Assembly: GCF_041146795.1 (NCBI RefSeq)
Contig: NC_135170.1
Span: 24,360,033-24,424,032, forward strand
From: Maylandia zebra
Taxonomy: Eukaryota; Chordata; Actinopteri; Cichliformes; Cichlidae
DNA: 64,000 nt
Direction of reading: 5' to 3'
In this document: positions 12,758-25,642 of the stretch, piece after piece
Numbering within the stretch: position 1 is the stretch's first letter
How the letters are laid out: the number at the start of each line of letters is the position of its first letter
Made by a program: the position numbers and the translations under genes
The notes under the pieces: model-generated
Told to the model about the DNA's origin: nothing
Databases searched by the model: none
The model's input: the letters and a program-made list of their open reading frames with translations, nothing else

Positions 12758-15019
12758 ATCTTCTTAGTTATTCCCTCCTTCTCTTCCTTTGTCCTTTTCT
12801 CCACTCTTCCGTTCTTCCTAACCCTTCTTCTTCTCACTGCTTTGCCTTTGTCGTATGTGTGTGCAGAAAGGTGTGTTGCCCTGTGTGATGCCCGGCTCCC
12901 TGTCCTGGACTCTTTATGTAGGACGCTGGCCTTTCCCTGGCGCATCTCACAACCCCACGGACTCCATTGATTGGTGGAATCTGGCAGGGGCGTTGCTATA
13001 GCGACAGCTTTGATTTTGAATTTCTCCCTTTTGGATGTTACATGGCATTGATCTGCAACACCGGGCCAGCCAAGGACTCAGCTTAATGTTTTTTAGTTTA
13101 AAGTCAGTGGGGGTTAGCCACTATTAAGAATCAATAACAACACAGTTTCACATTTTAATGGCACTTAAACTGCAGCAGATCTCTGGGCTGAAAATGTTCT
13201 TTTATGGTACCTAAGTTCAGTATAATCAGAGCTGTGTAATTTATCAGTTAATTACTGCAGGTTGCATTGAGACTATCTGTCAAAAGTAATTGAGTTTCTA
13301 ATGTGTGTGACCAACTGCAGTTAATCAAATTTCGTAATCCATTTATTAGACCATTTTTCAGCTGAGTGCAATTATTTCTTTGATGGCATGTTAATCATAC
13401 TAATGTGAGGATAATTTCATTGGTGCTGGGTCTGCGCATCAATTTGAGGCAAGCTTTGTCTATCAAACTCAAGTGCCAATCAGGACTTTTTTTGCATGTG
13501 CTTTGGAATTTCTGCTCTTCGTCAAAGGGCATGTAAAATAAGCTTTTATGAGACTTCCCAGTGCATCATTAAGTACTTGTAAAACTTTTTCCCTTTTCTT
13601 CCTTTTCAGGTGCACTCAGTGCACCACAAAGTGTGGCGTACTTATTGAGAGTATCTAGTATAAATACCAGCTAGATATGGAGGTAATGGTTTGCTGCTTG
13701 CAGGGAACATACTAACCTCCCATCTATAAAAATCAATATTAAATGCTATAATGATTCAAAAGTGAGCTAACCACGTGACAGTAGAGAATTACAAAAAACA
13801 CAGAGTAGGTGGGGTACACCTATATTCAGTAGGTTCTGATGTAAGATAGCAACCATGACAACAATACATAATTCCTTCAATCATGTCCCCTGGGTTCAAA
13901 GAGATGTTTGCATTCTCATCTAAATTAACCTTTATTTAACACTCAGCTAGTACTGAACTGCTTGTCAGTGATGGGTCTTTCAATACTGAGATCTCTGCTA
14001 AACTATTCTTGAAATATATAGATTGGGTGTTTTTTGATCATTGCAAGATCATTAGTTGCGATATTCAGTGAAATAGAACAATGTGATGAGTGTTTTTAAA
14101 AATTATGCCCATCTACCTACTTTGGGAAAGACGAGGAGAGCGACCATTTCAGATGGAACTGGGTTGTGGTGAAGTGCTGAGGGCTGCCAGGCTGCAATAA
14201 AAATGCAGGAGAAGAGATGTCCTGTGAGACCCAAACCTGAGCCACTTCTATGAATAACCTGACATGTTCTCAAAGGAGAGCAGTGCAGCTGAGGTGTCCT
14301 AATGAGGTCTGCTGCAACAAACTGGACAAGACAATACAGACAGGGTACAGGATTATATATGGTAGCATCTCATCATCTCAGTCTGTTTTAGCTTTAGACA
14401 GAAAATATAGACATCACACTGAGACTTATGTCAACTACTCAGCCTGTTTTGTTGCATGTAAATATTATGAATATTTTTATGTATTAACTGGGTTTCGCTT
14501 GGTTTACCAGTTCAGGAACTTGGTATATGCAAGCAGAATTCACAGTAAAGTAGGCCTAAAGCTCTGAAAAGTGCATGTCCTTCATTTAGGTCACATTGCT
14601 TTCTCCTTCGATCTAACCTCCTATTAAGAATCTGAGCGGACCAAAATGCAAAAGGATGGATTGACAAACTGCTGGATTTGTGAGAGCACCCCTGGGGACA
14701 AGATCCATTGAGAGATCAATGCACCATGGGGGGCTCCATCACGCAGTATAAACAATAAGTTAAGTACAGGCTGGATGCCAGAGCCGGCTTTAGCAAGGTG
14801 CCCTGGATGACCTTACCCTTGTTCTAAACAGGGAGGGAAAGCATCAGTTAGCCAGGGTTTCAAACAAGACAGTCATGAATTTTCAAAAAAAAAAAAAAAG
14901 TTAAATGAATGTAAATGCATAAAACTTTCAGATGCTTTAATGCACAAAAGTTGACTATTTCTGAGCAAGAATATGAATTACGTCTAAGCAGATAGAGACA
15001 AATTCAGAGACAAATGAGA
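12758..15019. other. Intergenic stretch, nothing supported
   Basis: This gap lies upstream of btbd17. It contains AT-rich unique-looking sequence. The longest open frame (14,250-14,567, plus) has no recognisable domain or splice context. I see no gene, RNA or intact transposon. Confidence 0.5.
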
Positions 15020-16380
15020 TGACTCCACTCAGGCACGTCTGCTGGACCAGATGGGGTGAGTCCCCATGTCCTCAAGGCCTGTGCAGTCTTTTATAAACTG
15101 TTCATGATGAGTCTGAGTCTGCAGAGGGTCCCATTACTGTAGAAGACGTCATGCTCTGTTCCTGTACCAAAGATGCCACGTCTCAGTGGCCCCCATTACA
15201 GACCCGTGGCACTGACTTCCCATGTCGTGAAAACCCTGGAAAGACTTATCCTTGAGCAGCTCCCACCTATTGTCAGACCATATCAGGATCTGCTTCTGTT
15301 CGCTTACCAGCCCCACCTCGGAACTGAGGACACCATCATCTACCAATTGTGTCTATGCCCATCTGGACGAGCCGGTGAGTACTGTGAGGATCATCTCTTT
15401 CGATTTTTCCAGTGCATTCAATAGTATCAGGCCAACCCTCCTGGGTGATCAGCTGACAGCGATGCAATAAATGCCTCTCTTGTGTCCTGGATTGTTGAGA
15501 CTTCAGCCACCATAGAGACCTGCCATCTTTAGAAGTTTTCTGATGACTCTGCGGTGGTTGGATGCATTAGTCAGGGTGATGTGATGGAGTACCGGGCTGT
15601 GGTGGACTCCTTTTTGTCATGTGGTTCGAGCAGAATCATCTGCAGTTCAACGTGACAATACCAAAAAAATTGATTGTGGACTTTAGGAGGACCAGGAAAC
15701 CTGTGACCCCCTGTTTCAATCCAGGGGGTCGATGTGGACAGTGTGGAGGGCTGTAAATACCTCAGAGTACACATAGATAATAAACTAGACAGGGTTAAAG
15801 TGCCAGTGCACTCTACAGGAATGGAGTCACCTCTATTTTCTGAAGCGGCTGAGGTATTTTAACATTTGTCATGATTTTCTCTGAGGTGGCAGGTTGACTC
15901 AATAAATCTGATCTGCAAGGCCAGGAATTTTGTGGAGATACAGCTGGACTCCCTTAAGGTGATTTCGGAAAGGCGGATGTTGTCCAAGATAAGGACAATG
16001 CTTGACAATACCTCCCATCCACTCCATGACATGCTTGCAAAGGAGCAGGTTCAGTGAGAGGCTGAGATTACCCAAATGCAAGACTGAAGAACACAAGAAA
16101 TCACTCATCCCTGTACAACTCCTCCATCTAATGCACAGTACACAGTACAATAGTTGCAAAGTTTTATAGTTTTCAGTTTAGGGTAAAATGTCAATCATAT
16201 ATATTTAATCTTGATAATATTCTGGATATTTCTAATTGAGCTATTTGTATATATTAGAGCTATTTCTTATATTTAACTTTGAAATGTATTTTATTATTTA
16301 ATTTAGTTCAGTCTGTTCTGTACTTACTGTAACTATATAATTTCCTTTGGGATTAATAAAGTATTCTGATTCTAATTTCT
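15020..16380 (+). mobile_element. Decayed LINE, reverse-transcriptase region and 3' tail
   Basis: Pieces of a reverse transcriptase appear in order but in different frames: TSAGPDGVSPHVLKAC, PHYRPVALTSHVVKTLERLI, FAYQPHLGTEDTIIY, FDFSSAFNSIRPTLLGDQL, FSDDSAV, VDFRRTRKP and ILDNTSHPLHDML. The element ends in 'gggattaataaagtattctgattct', the usual tail of this fish LINE family (Jockey/Rex1-like; exact clade not certain). Several frameshifts, stops and internal losses make it clearly dead. It lacks its 5' part. Confidence 0.85.
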
Positions 16381-16627
16381 TATGTCACAGCTCATCCAGT
16401 TGTGTTTCTTTTATCTGAAAAACTTCACACCTCTACTGTCAACCAATAATTGTGAACATTTATTGCAGACTTCAGTTTTCTCCTGCTTTGATTATTGTAG
16501 CCGATTACGTCCTCCATAGTTTGTCTTCAATAGGTCCACCTTGGTACTTGCCAGTGAAGCCAGTGAGGAGACGCTTACTCTTATATTACACTGAATTAAA
16601 AAACAAAAACTTTATTACTTTTTAACC

Positions 16628-18362
16628 CTAGAACACTATCGCTAAAAATAGTACCACCATCACTAATGCCGGGTGATTTTTACCCAATATAATATACCCA
16701 ACAAAAAGTACTTGTCATCAAAATATATAAAATATATGACAACACATGACAAATTAGAGGGGTTTTCTTTTATTTTCAGCTGTGCCATATCTAACAAAAT
16801 GGAAAAAAAGTTTCATGGGGGGACCCTAAAAAATGCTCCAAAATTTCTGGAAAATTAGCAGTTGGAGAACAAAACAAATCCTAAACAAAAATATAATGAT
16901 GCTGGAAACTTGGTCTTTGGTCCACCCATTCCTGGGATATTTGAGTCTTCCCTGGTGAAGGCACAGTCTCCTTGACACGCGAACAGCTGCAGGAGAGAGA
17001 AACAAAAAATGGCATTTTTTGAGTGGGTAAAAATGACCAGTTGACTAAAATATTTCTTTTTACCATATGAATTCCCTTGGAAATCACCACTTGTTGATAT
17101 TTATTCATAACCACTGCACTAAATAAGGATAACATGCAAATTCCAGGACCACTTTTACTTACCTATTCCTTACATGCAGTCAGTACACACAGGGTAGTAA
17201 TGGCGTGGACACACCGGTCGACGGCAGACATGGCACCTGTATCGCGTCTTCCTGTCCAAGCCTGTGGGGCACACCTCACTAAGGGACCACTGCTTTCTGC
17301 TGCCACTGGTCGTGCCTCACCTTCAAGAGTGCCAGGGGTAGGGATGTTGAGCACGCTACAGATCAGGACTCTGAGTTGATGTGACAGATTTGAAGAGGGG
17401 AGCCTCTGCTCTGCCCATGGTTTGCTGAGTGCCAATGCCAAAGCCTGCATATAAGGCCTCCTCTGCATTTGGTTTTCACCTCTCTTCATTGCATTCTCAT
17501 TGTGAATGATCCATGAGTTTATCACATCAGCATTGATCATGCCATAGAACACGCAAAGGGGCCATCTCTTGGTTTTTCTTCCACAACCATAGTGAGCGCA
17601 CATCTGGTCAAAAGTATCGACACCTCCCTTTGTTTTGTTGTAAAATTCAATCACTTCGGCCCTACAAGTGGGTCCTATGCTTGGTTGTGTATGCATGGAT
17701 GACAGGAGCAGTACAACCTTCTTTTTTGAAGCTTTGTCAGGGAGGAAGGACACCAAGGTTAGTTCTTTGGTAAAAAGAAATGCACTGGAGCCTGGCGCGT
17801 GATTTTCTTTAACTTTCATCACTTGTGGGATCTCCCTTTTGTTTGCTTTTATTGTTCCCACTAAGGTCATGCCACAGCTAGCTACATAACATAGCTTTTA
17901 GATTTAAAAAAAGAAAAGAAAAAGAAATCTAATCAGCTAACAATTGCCAAGTTAAACAAACCTTACCTCTGTGTTACTCACTAGCTGAGATGCCAAAGAC
18001 ACTAAACCTGCAACAGGGTGACAGCTGTAGTTGAAGAGGGACAGTAAATATGGTGAGCCTGAATGTTGTCACCCTTGAAATGCGGCAAGATCACCTGATT
18101 TTATACACTAACACTATCACCGGGTGAAATCCACCCAAAACCTACTTTACCCTCTATCACTATTGCTGGGTGAAATTCACCCGAACACATGCCTGTAGGA
18201 AAAAGCGGGATTTGGGGTAGGGAAACACCCACGCCTTCAAAGACGTCAAAGACAATGCTGAAGCTACCCAGAGACCCACCACACTCAGACAAACGCAACA
18301 TATTGAAAATTATGTAAATACATTTGCTCGGGTGAAAATCACCCGGCGATAGTGTTCTAGGG
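16628..18362 (-). mobile_element. piggyBac DNA transposon with TTAA target sites
   Basis: The ends are inverted copies of CCCTAGAACACTATCGC, flanked on both sides by TTAA (16624-16627 and 18363-18366), the piggyBac signature. Inside each end lie short GGGTGA/TCACCC repeats. The element holds the 3' part of a transposase on the minus strand. At 1.7 kb it is shorter than a full piggyBac and lacks the front part of the transposase, so it is non-autonomous. Confidence 0.92.
17163..17870 (-). pseudogene. piggyBac transposase, C-terminal half, truncated
   Basis: A 235-residue open frame carries the piggyBac signature YNKTKGGVDTFDQM and RKTKRWPLCVFYGMINADV, the end of the DDE domain. The N-terminal half, with the first catalytic aspartates, is absent. 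Near its C-terminus the open frame leaves the expected cysteine-rich zinc domain. That domain (VCPTGLDRKTRYRCHVC, then CPRHYYPVC) is readable in a neighbouring frame at about 17,165-17,275, so a frameshift has occurred. Confidence 0.85.
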
Positions 18363-18366
18363 TTAA

Positions 18367-20543
18367 AAAAAAATTTGTAGTTTATTAAAATTAGAGGAGA
18401 AAGAGACTGCTTTTAAAAAAAGAGTGCAAAGAGAAACACAACATTGAAAACATGTTTAACCCCCTGACCCAAAATCATGTTTATGTTTTATAAATTGTCA
18501 GATCTGCAACCACTTGAAAACACAGACTATGGCATAAAACACCACTGAATAACTTTCAGGAATGGGGGGAAAAGTTACTGATGGAAGATAAAATAAAGCA
18601 GAGCTTTTTGAAAAACTGACAGTCTAAAAGCTTAAAATCAATTCCTTCACTAATGTGCTTATTTATCTTATGGTTTTTTAACTGACATGTCCTACTGTAC
18701 AACGGATCAATAGAAAGATCTATTTTGTTGTGTAATCCAATTTGTTTGAAAAACACAGGACTCAGCCCAGCCTTGATGCCACCAGGTGGCTCTGCTTACC
18801 ATACAGTCCCTCCTGTAACTGTAACTGCTCTAAAGTAGCCTAGACATTTGGGCAATAATAATGCTATATTTCAGAAATTTGATATGCAGTATTGGATTTA
18901 ATCATCTGAACCAAAATACGAATGTGAGTCATTATATTCCACAATAGGAGCGCAAAATAGGCAACTGTAAACGCTGCTGTATGCGCAGGAGCTGAGTATT
19001 TCAAGGCTAATCTCAAAATTGACCTAATTACAAAACCTGTTAAAGTCATCGATGATCGGCGTGTTTGCATGGGTCATACCACTTCGCATAGCCTGTATAC
19101 ATGAGTGCTCCCTTTGTTTGGATGTAAGCTGCCTGAAATAAATAAGTAGGCCGGGTGCTAATCTCAAAGAATATGCAAAGCTGTAGGTACCAGAGGCTGG
19201 GGAAGGAGCAGGGTGGTTTGAGGTTAGTCGTTAGAGAACTTACAGAATATTAATAACAACTAAAAGAAGCAACTACTTCGTTGGGACTACCTGTGAGGTC
19301 ACTACTATAAGATGCCTGAATAAAAGAGGAGTGACCGATGGAGGTCCGTTTCTGATCCCGCCCGAAAAAAAACAAAACAAAAGTCAACACCTGACGCACA
19401 GAAATTATTGGTCGAATCATCAAGAAGTGTTGTAAAAATGGAGATGAACTACTACCACCAATAAAAAATCAACTCGTTCGTGCAAGGGAAGTTCCTTTTC
19501 GGAGGTCAGTAATCTTTATCGGACTGAATCTACCTGTTACCTGTTGGAGAGGCTAGCGGAACAGCTCTCATTGCAATCCTGGTAAGAGACTCGTGTTATT
19601 ACGCAAAGACTCCTGATTGAACCTGTTTGTCTTTTATTTTTATAACATCATAACTGTCTCCCCCTCTAAGTCTCTCCGATTCTGTTATATAAATAATCAT
19701 AAACAACTTGTTGTCCTTTAAACAGCATGTCCTGTTTTTGTGGTTAGTTAACTAAGCTAACTCACTGGGTGTAATATAATTATTAAATAAGCAGCAGGAC
19801 GATGTTCTCATCCCACACAGGCACCTTTATCTGAAATCTTCACAGTCAGAAAGTTCGCATAAAAAACATATTCATTTTTGAATGTCGTGTCCTTTAATTA
19901 TTATATTACAGTTACAGTCAGAAGAAGAGAATAAACAATAATTAAGTTGCCGTTCAATTATAACTGGTTTAAAATGTACACCTACAACTATACATTCTGC
20001 TATTAAAATACATATGATTCCTGAATGACACCTGTGTGCGTACTGGAACAGGGATACTGTGTGGAAATACTCATTAGGTGTCATGGTAAAATGCTGAAAT
20101 GCTGCTTTTCCTAATTAGCTGGTCTTAGGAGGCTATAGAGTGAGCGGTGACTAAAGCTCTGTGTAGAATGACTCAGTTTTGTAATTACAGCCAGGGAATG
20201 CAGTACATAATTCCAGGATTCTTTAGAGACCTGAATGAATATTTGAATTTACAGTAATTAGTATGGCACATTAAAACTCCATAAAATAGAAATGAGGTCA
20301 TTTTCATATTGAAACTCCAGTGGAATGGCACAGCTGTATATGCATGGCACCATTTAACTTGCTCACACAGTAATATTACTGTGTGAGCAATATTAAACTA
20401 TTACAGTAATATTACTTGCAATTTAAACCAATAGTTTGTTTTGTAATAATCAGGGATGTTATTAATGAAATCTGTAACTACAACATTAACATGTATGTTG
20501 AAGTAATCAAATTATTTTTGTTTCTTTTTTTTGCAGTGAAGCG
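18367..20543 (+). other. gprc5c 5' region with probable non-coding exon 1
   Basis: A likely first exon ends at 19581 with the donor CCTG|GTAAGAG. The acceptor of the coding exon is at 20536 (TTGCAG). The stretch before 19,400 shows no gene. The exon's start cannot be fixed by eye; no clear TATA box is seen. Confidence 0.4.
20359..20390. repeat. Perfect 32-bp palindrome in gprc5c intron 1
   Basis: Each 16-base half (TTGCTCACACAGTAAT) is the exact reverse complement of the other, with no spacer. A partial echo (TTACAGTAATATTACTTGC) follows about 10 bp later. It lies about 150 bp upstream of the first coding exon of gprc5c. Confidence 0.9.
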
Positions 20544-22548
20544 ATGGACCCAACTAGTGCTCCAAAAGGATGTGGTGGTGATGTGAGCTCCATATATTAT
20601 AATCTGTGTGACCTGACAGCAGTATGGGGCATCGTAGTGGAAGCTGTTGCTGCTGTTGGTGTGCTGACTGCCTTTATCTTGTTCGTCATTCTCATGGCTA
20701 GCTTACCGTTTGTGACAGACAAGAAGAGAAAGGGTATGGTGGGCCTGCAGGCCAGCATTTTAGTTTTCACACTGGGTCTGTTTGGACTTAGTTTTGCCTT
20801 TATTGTGGAGCAGTATTCTACTACCTGTGCTGCACGGAGGTACCTGTTTGGAGTACTGTTCTCAGGCTGTCTGGCCTGCCTGGTGATGCATGGGCTGTGG
20901 CTTGCCCTGCTGCAAAGGGGAGGCCAGGGGCCCAGGAGCTGGATGTTATGGCTGGGAGCCCTGGCTCTCTGGCTTGTCGAGGTGATCATCAACACCGAGT
21001 GGCTTGTCATTACTGTGGCCAGGAGCCCACTCAGAGGTCTCGGTGTTCCTGACCTGGCCTGCAGCTTTGTCAGCCGGGACTTTGTGATGGCTCTTATATA
21101 TGTAATGGTTCTGATAGCAGCTGTGGTGCTAACGTCTGTGCCCTCACTAACACACAAGCAAAAGCACTGGCGCCGAGATGGAGCCTTTATCCTGGTCACA
21201 GGAGTCCTCACTTTGGCACTTTGGATAGCTTGGATTGTCATGTACATCTATGGGAACCGAGCAGTTGATAATTCCAGCTGGGACGATCCGACTATGGCTA
21301 TAGCCGTGGTGTCAAATGCCTGGGTGTTCCTCTTGTTCTATGCAATTCCAGAAATCTGTTTATTGACCCAGGAGGACCCAAACAAGGAACAACCCGATGG
21401 GGAAGAAGTCTATCCTGCTAGAAGCCTGGTTTACGACAACATTCTGAAGGAGCCACAGCCCACCCCGCAGCATGTCTACGTAGAAAATAAAGCCTTTTCT
21501 ATGGATGAACCAGGTACAGCATAACACATTATGGTCAGCCATTAACTTCACAGTTCAGCAGTTTAATACTGTTTAGGTGGGTACAGAATCATTAGAATTA
21601 ATACATTTTATTAAGTAGTAATTAAGTAATCAATAGGAATTAATTTCTAAATTTTATTGAGACACGTTTGGATTATTCCAAACTGATAACAAGCACTGCG
21701 TGGTATATTACATAATGCATCAGTGTAGCAAATGAAGACCCACACTGGCTACAGTACACCTTCTCCAGTTTACTGTTTTGTAATTTTGAAAATTGCTGTT
21801 TTTGTATACCACTTTCCTATTTATCCACAACCCACATTATCAGCACAAAGCATATTGCCATTGCGAAGAATCACTGTTTTTCTGGCCCAAACCCAAACTG
21901 CTTCAGTAATGTTGAGGCTCAGACCACAATATTACTGAAATATATAATGTCCCATTCTGTATTTTTCTATCCACGTCAATGCCAGTTTGAATGTAGCAAA
22001 TTTCGTTACATACAAGCACATACACATATATGCTTATACCATGCTGAGATATGCAAAACCTCTGGCTAAAGGCACTTTGGGCATCAATTTGTTTATTTTT
22101 TTAAAAAAAACAAAACTTCAGAAAGAATGGACAACTGATGCTCAACATCACTTGGACAATTTTAAGAAAGTGTAGCTCCTTGGAAGCGCAATAATTTTAA
22201 AAAATTGGGAGTGGCTCTAGGTTTTTGCAACAGATTGCACACAGACAACAAAATGAATCCAGTAATGACTGTAAAATAACATTTTTTTATGACAGAATCC
22301 ACAAATCCAACGTCTCCATATGGGGTTTACAATGGTCAGGCACGAAGTTGTTTATACCAGCCCACTGAAATAGCCTTGATTGCCAAAGGTCTGACAAGGG
22401 TGAGTGCTATTTTTAATCACGAAACATCCCGTCTTTATGACATCACATGTGAAAATAATCCATATGTGTATTTTCACAGAAGGACCAAGACTCAATGATA
22501 CTTCGAACCACACCTGGCCCTTTGAATATGGGGAGCTGCAGCTCCTAG
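20544..22548 (+). CDS. gprc5c: GPRC5C, retinoic-acid-induced orphan class C GPCR
   Basis: Three coding exons, 20544-21513, 22296-22399 and 22480-22548, join in phase to 380 residues. The first carries a short extracellular N-terminus (GCGGDVSSIYYNLCD) and seven membrane segments. Family marks include 'WGIVVEAVAAVGVLTAFIL', 'VEVIINTEWLVIT', 'DFVMALIYVM', 'WIAWIVMYIYGN' and 'DDPTMAIAVVSNAWVFLLFY'. The cytoplasmic tail has VENKAFSMDEP, 'YNGQARSCLYQPTEIALI' and a short end GSCSS, close to the human GPRC5C tail. Class C receptors of this group lack the large ligand-binding domain. The neighbour btbd17 is also its neighbour in human 17q25. Confidence 0.96.
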
Positions 22549-22849
22549 TCGTGCTCAGTGGATTCCTAAACATCTTCCGGACTATCATAAGTTAGCAGCC
22601 CAAGCCGAGCACATTGCACTGAGCTTTTCCATCTCAGAGCTCCAAGAATCAGATATTTTATATCTCTGTTTTCTCTTAAGCAAAAACAGAGTGAAAGTCC
22701 AGTAATATTCAGTATATGACTGCTTAGTTTCCATTAATGCTTATGCAATGCTTGCTCTATGTACATCAAAACCACACATTATTATAATGATGCAAACCAC
22801 ACTGGGCTTACAGAGGAAAGATTATATAGTGAAATACAACAAATACAAG

Positions 22850-22901
<52 letters not shown>

Positions 22902-25642
22902 CAGATGATATATATACACACATATATATAAACAAATTCTAACACGTTCACACATATATGTGTGTGTGTGTATGCGTTAGAATTTGTTCATGATCACCAC
23001 AGTATAACATACTTAGTTGTAAATTTGTGTAACTATAATAATGTAATCATATGCAAAAATGTGGCTTTTAGCCATGAATGAAATAAATGTGAAGGTGTAA
23101 ATTCTAAGGTGTCGCCCTACAAATTTCAGTTAAATTCTCTGGCGTTTTGGATTGCAGAAAGAATCAACTAATAACGAAAGGTACTGGATGGTAAAAGAGG
23201 AAGTGTCATCATGTCAGCAGGATTGCTAAGTTTACTGCTTCAAATATTTACATATGTTTGCTTGATAAGCCTGGCCTGGCACCTAGCAGGACATCCAGGG
23301 GTTGGCTCTGTGATGCCTGAGTTTGTAGTTCAGCAAGGGAGACCGCTGTGATAGTCAAGCTGATGTTGTTGTAATGCTGCTGAATCCAATCATCAATCGC
23401 TGTGGTAACAGATTAATATTGCGTACGTATTGCTGCGAAAATTTTCATCTACAACTGCTCTGACTCACAAGAGGTAGTCTGTCTTCTCTACATGACAAGC
23501 ACAATTATTTTAATATAATTTATCTCGCTCACACACACTCACACGTCTTTAAAAGCTTCAGTCAGCAGTGGCTGCCTAGCAGCAGGCTTAAATGTCTCTC
23601 TCCCAATTACTCTTTCCCATCCTGTACTGTCAGCAGCCATGGGTACTTGATCGGAAGATAAATTGCTCACTAACAGGAAATCAGACAGCACTGAACAACA
23701 GAACACATAAGCAAATGATGTTTTCCTCTGTAATAACCTTCAGTATCACCTTCTTGATCTGGCTGAAAAAAACAAGCGTTGCATGATATCCAAAATGAAA
23801 CACTGCATGTGGACATAAACAGAGCAGAATATTTCCAATGAAACTGCTCAAGTCTGGTTAGATTTCGTGCTTCCCAGCGGACCTTTGGATGGTTGGTAAA
23901 ACATTTAATACAGAGAACTCACAATGTGCCACATTGCACTTGAAATATTTGACTATATAAATACGCTAACACGATTGAAGCTTTGTATATTACGTAACTC
24001 CGGGGTCAGTAAATTCAACTAAAAGAAGAAGAAGAAGGTAAAAAAAAAACCCAGTATCTTAACATCCTAAGTGAAAAACAGCTGTAAAGCTCTGATAATG
24101 TGAACAGCTGTCCTGCACACAGGTGGAATATAACCAATGGCAAATGTGCTCAGCTCAAGGGAGTCGGTGCACCCAATCACCAGCAGCTGTCCCCACTTAA
24201 TACATTTCCGTGTCACTGTGACAACCATCAGAGGACAAACATGGACTGAGGGTTTCACCAGTCAAGCTGATTAAATAGCAGTGATTGGACCCACGAACCA
24301 GATAAGAAGAATTCAGTATTGACACCATCTGGTCATATTATTCAGTTGATCACTATTGCATTATATTATCAATGTGGTTTTTTTTCCTTAGATAGCATGC
24401 TTTGAAAGTTTTTGAACAAAGATTTGAATATGCGCAGTCTGTCTCATATGCAAATATTTAAACAATGGCTTCGTTCATGAGTGTAAAGCCTTCGAAGGAT
24501 TACAAATATAAATAGCTGTGCCAGGCTCTAATAAATGCTGCACATTTAAAAAGGCTAATGGCTCATTTATCCCAAGACAGAGGCTATCACAGACGTACAA
24601 ACAAAAAACAGCAGCTGCAAAGGACTTTAAAACCCAAGAACAGCTAAAAAGGTCTCATGAGGATATTTGTTTTTTCAGCTGGTGTTTCTGAACATCAGTG
24701 TGGATGACAATTCCAGATTTATCCAAATGCTCTGGAAAAAAACAGGGAATATGACAACAAACAGCAAACATCTGCTGAGGAGCATGGAAAAAATCAAAAA
24801 CATCTAATAATAAATGACCTCATGGTTTCTCTCAACATGTTATTTACATTTTCTATATAAAATGCAGTCATTACCACTCAACCATTTAACAACAATATAA
24901 AATACTTCAATATATAATGTGGCACCAACAATGAGCAAGTTATGTCGGCTGTGTACAAGAGGAGTGCCATCTAGTGGGACCACTAAAAACAATCAGAGGA
25001 TCATCTTTACTTTGAAATAACCTGATGGATGGATTTTACTGTCCATCACATGACGGACGACCTCAGAATTTGGTTATCTGAACATGCAAATGTGAAAAAA
25101 CTGTAAATACAAATGATGAAATACGCAAGCGTTCCAAGGGTGATAAATGAGCATAGGCAAAATATCTCCATGTATTTTCCATCGGACTTGGGAAATGACT
25201 CTGCAGTGTTACAAAGCACTTTGAAAGCCGTTCACTCTTTTAAATTAACAACGTTGTGAAAGCGGCAGTGTTGTTTAGTGTAACTAAAGATAAAATGGAA
25301 TTATACAGTGCCCTTAAAGTTTTCCCAACCAACCGCTTTACACAAGGAGCCACATCCACCCTTGCACACACAGACATTTGAATACTACACATTTTCCCCC
25401 TCTTTTAGACAGCGTGGGTGGGGGAGTGGTATGTTGCCAGTTTCATGAAAAGCAAACAGCCTGCTGTACCTGTTGAGCTACAGGAGCCTCCAACAGTGGC
25501 CTATGGATGCATAAAGTTCCTCCAGATATTAATCTCAAATGTGGCTAGCTCTCCATCTTATTTAGACAGTTTCTACAGATCACTGCTCAGCCCTGCTGCT
25601 GCCAGGAACACTGACTGCAGATGAGCTGAGTGAAAAGCGACA
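22549..25642. other. Intergenic stretch with a TA microsatellite and fold-back
   Basis: Past the gprc5c stop there is a (TA)n run at about 22,855-22,900. A hairpin of about 60 bp follows near 22,931-22,992, where AACAAATTCTAAC returns inverted around a TG-rich loop. No gene is seen between here and ccdc137. Confidence 0.6.

Noticed and set aside
15173-15470. Two plus frames as host genes
   Set aside because: Both are pieces of the decayed LINE reverse transcriptase.
20597-21247. Minus-strand open frame of 216 residues
   Set aside because: Antisense shadow of the gprc5c coding exon, with no membrane or domain logic of its own.
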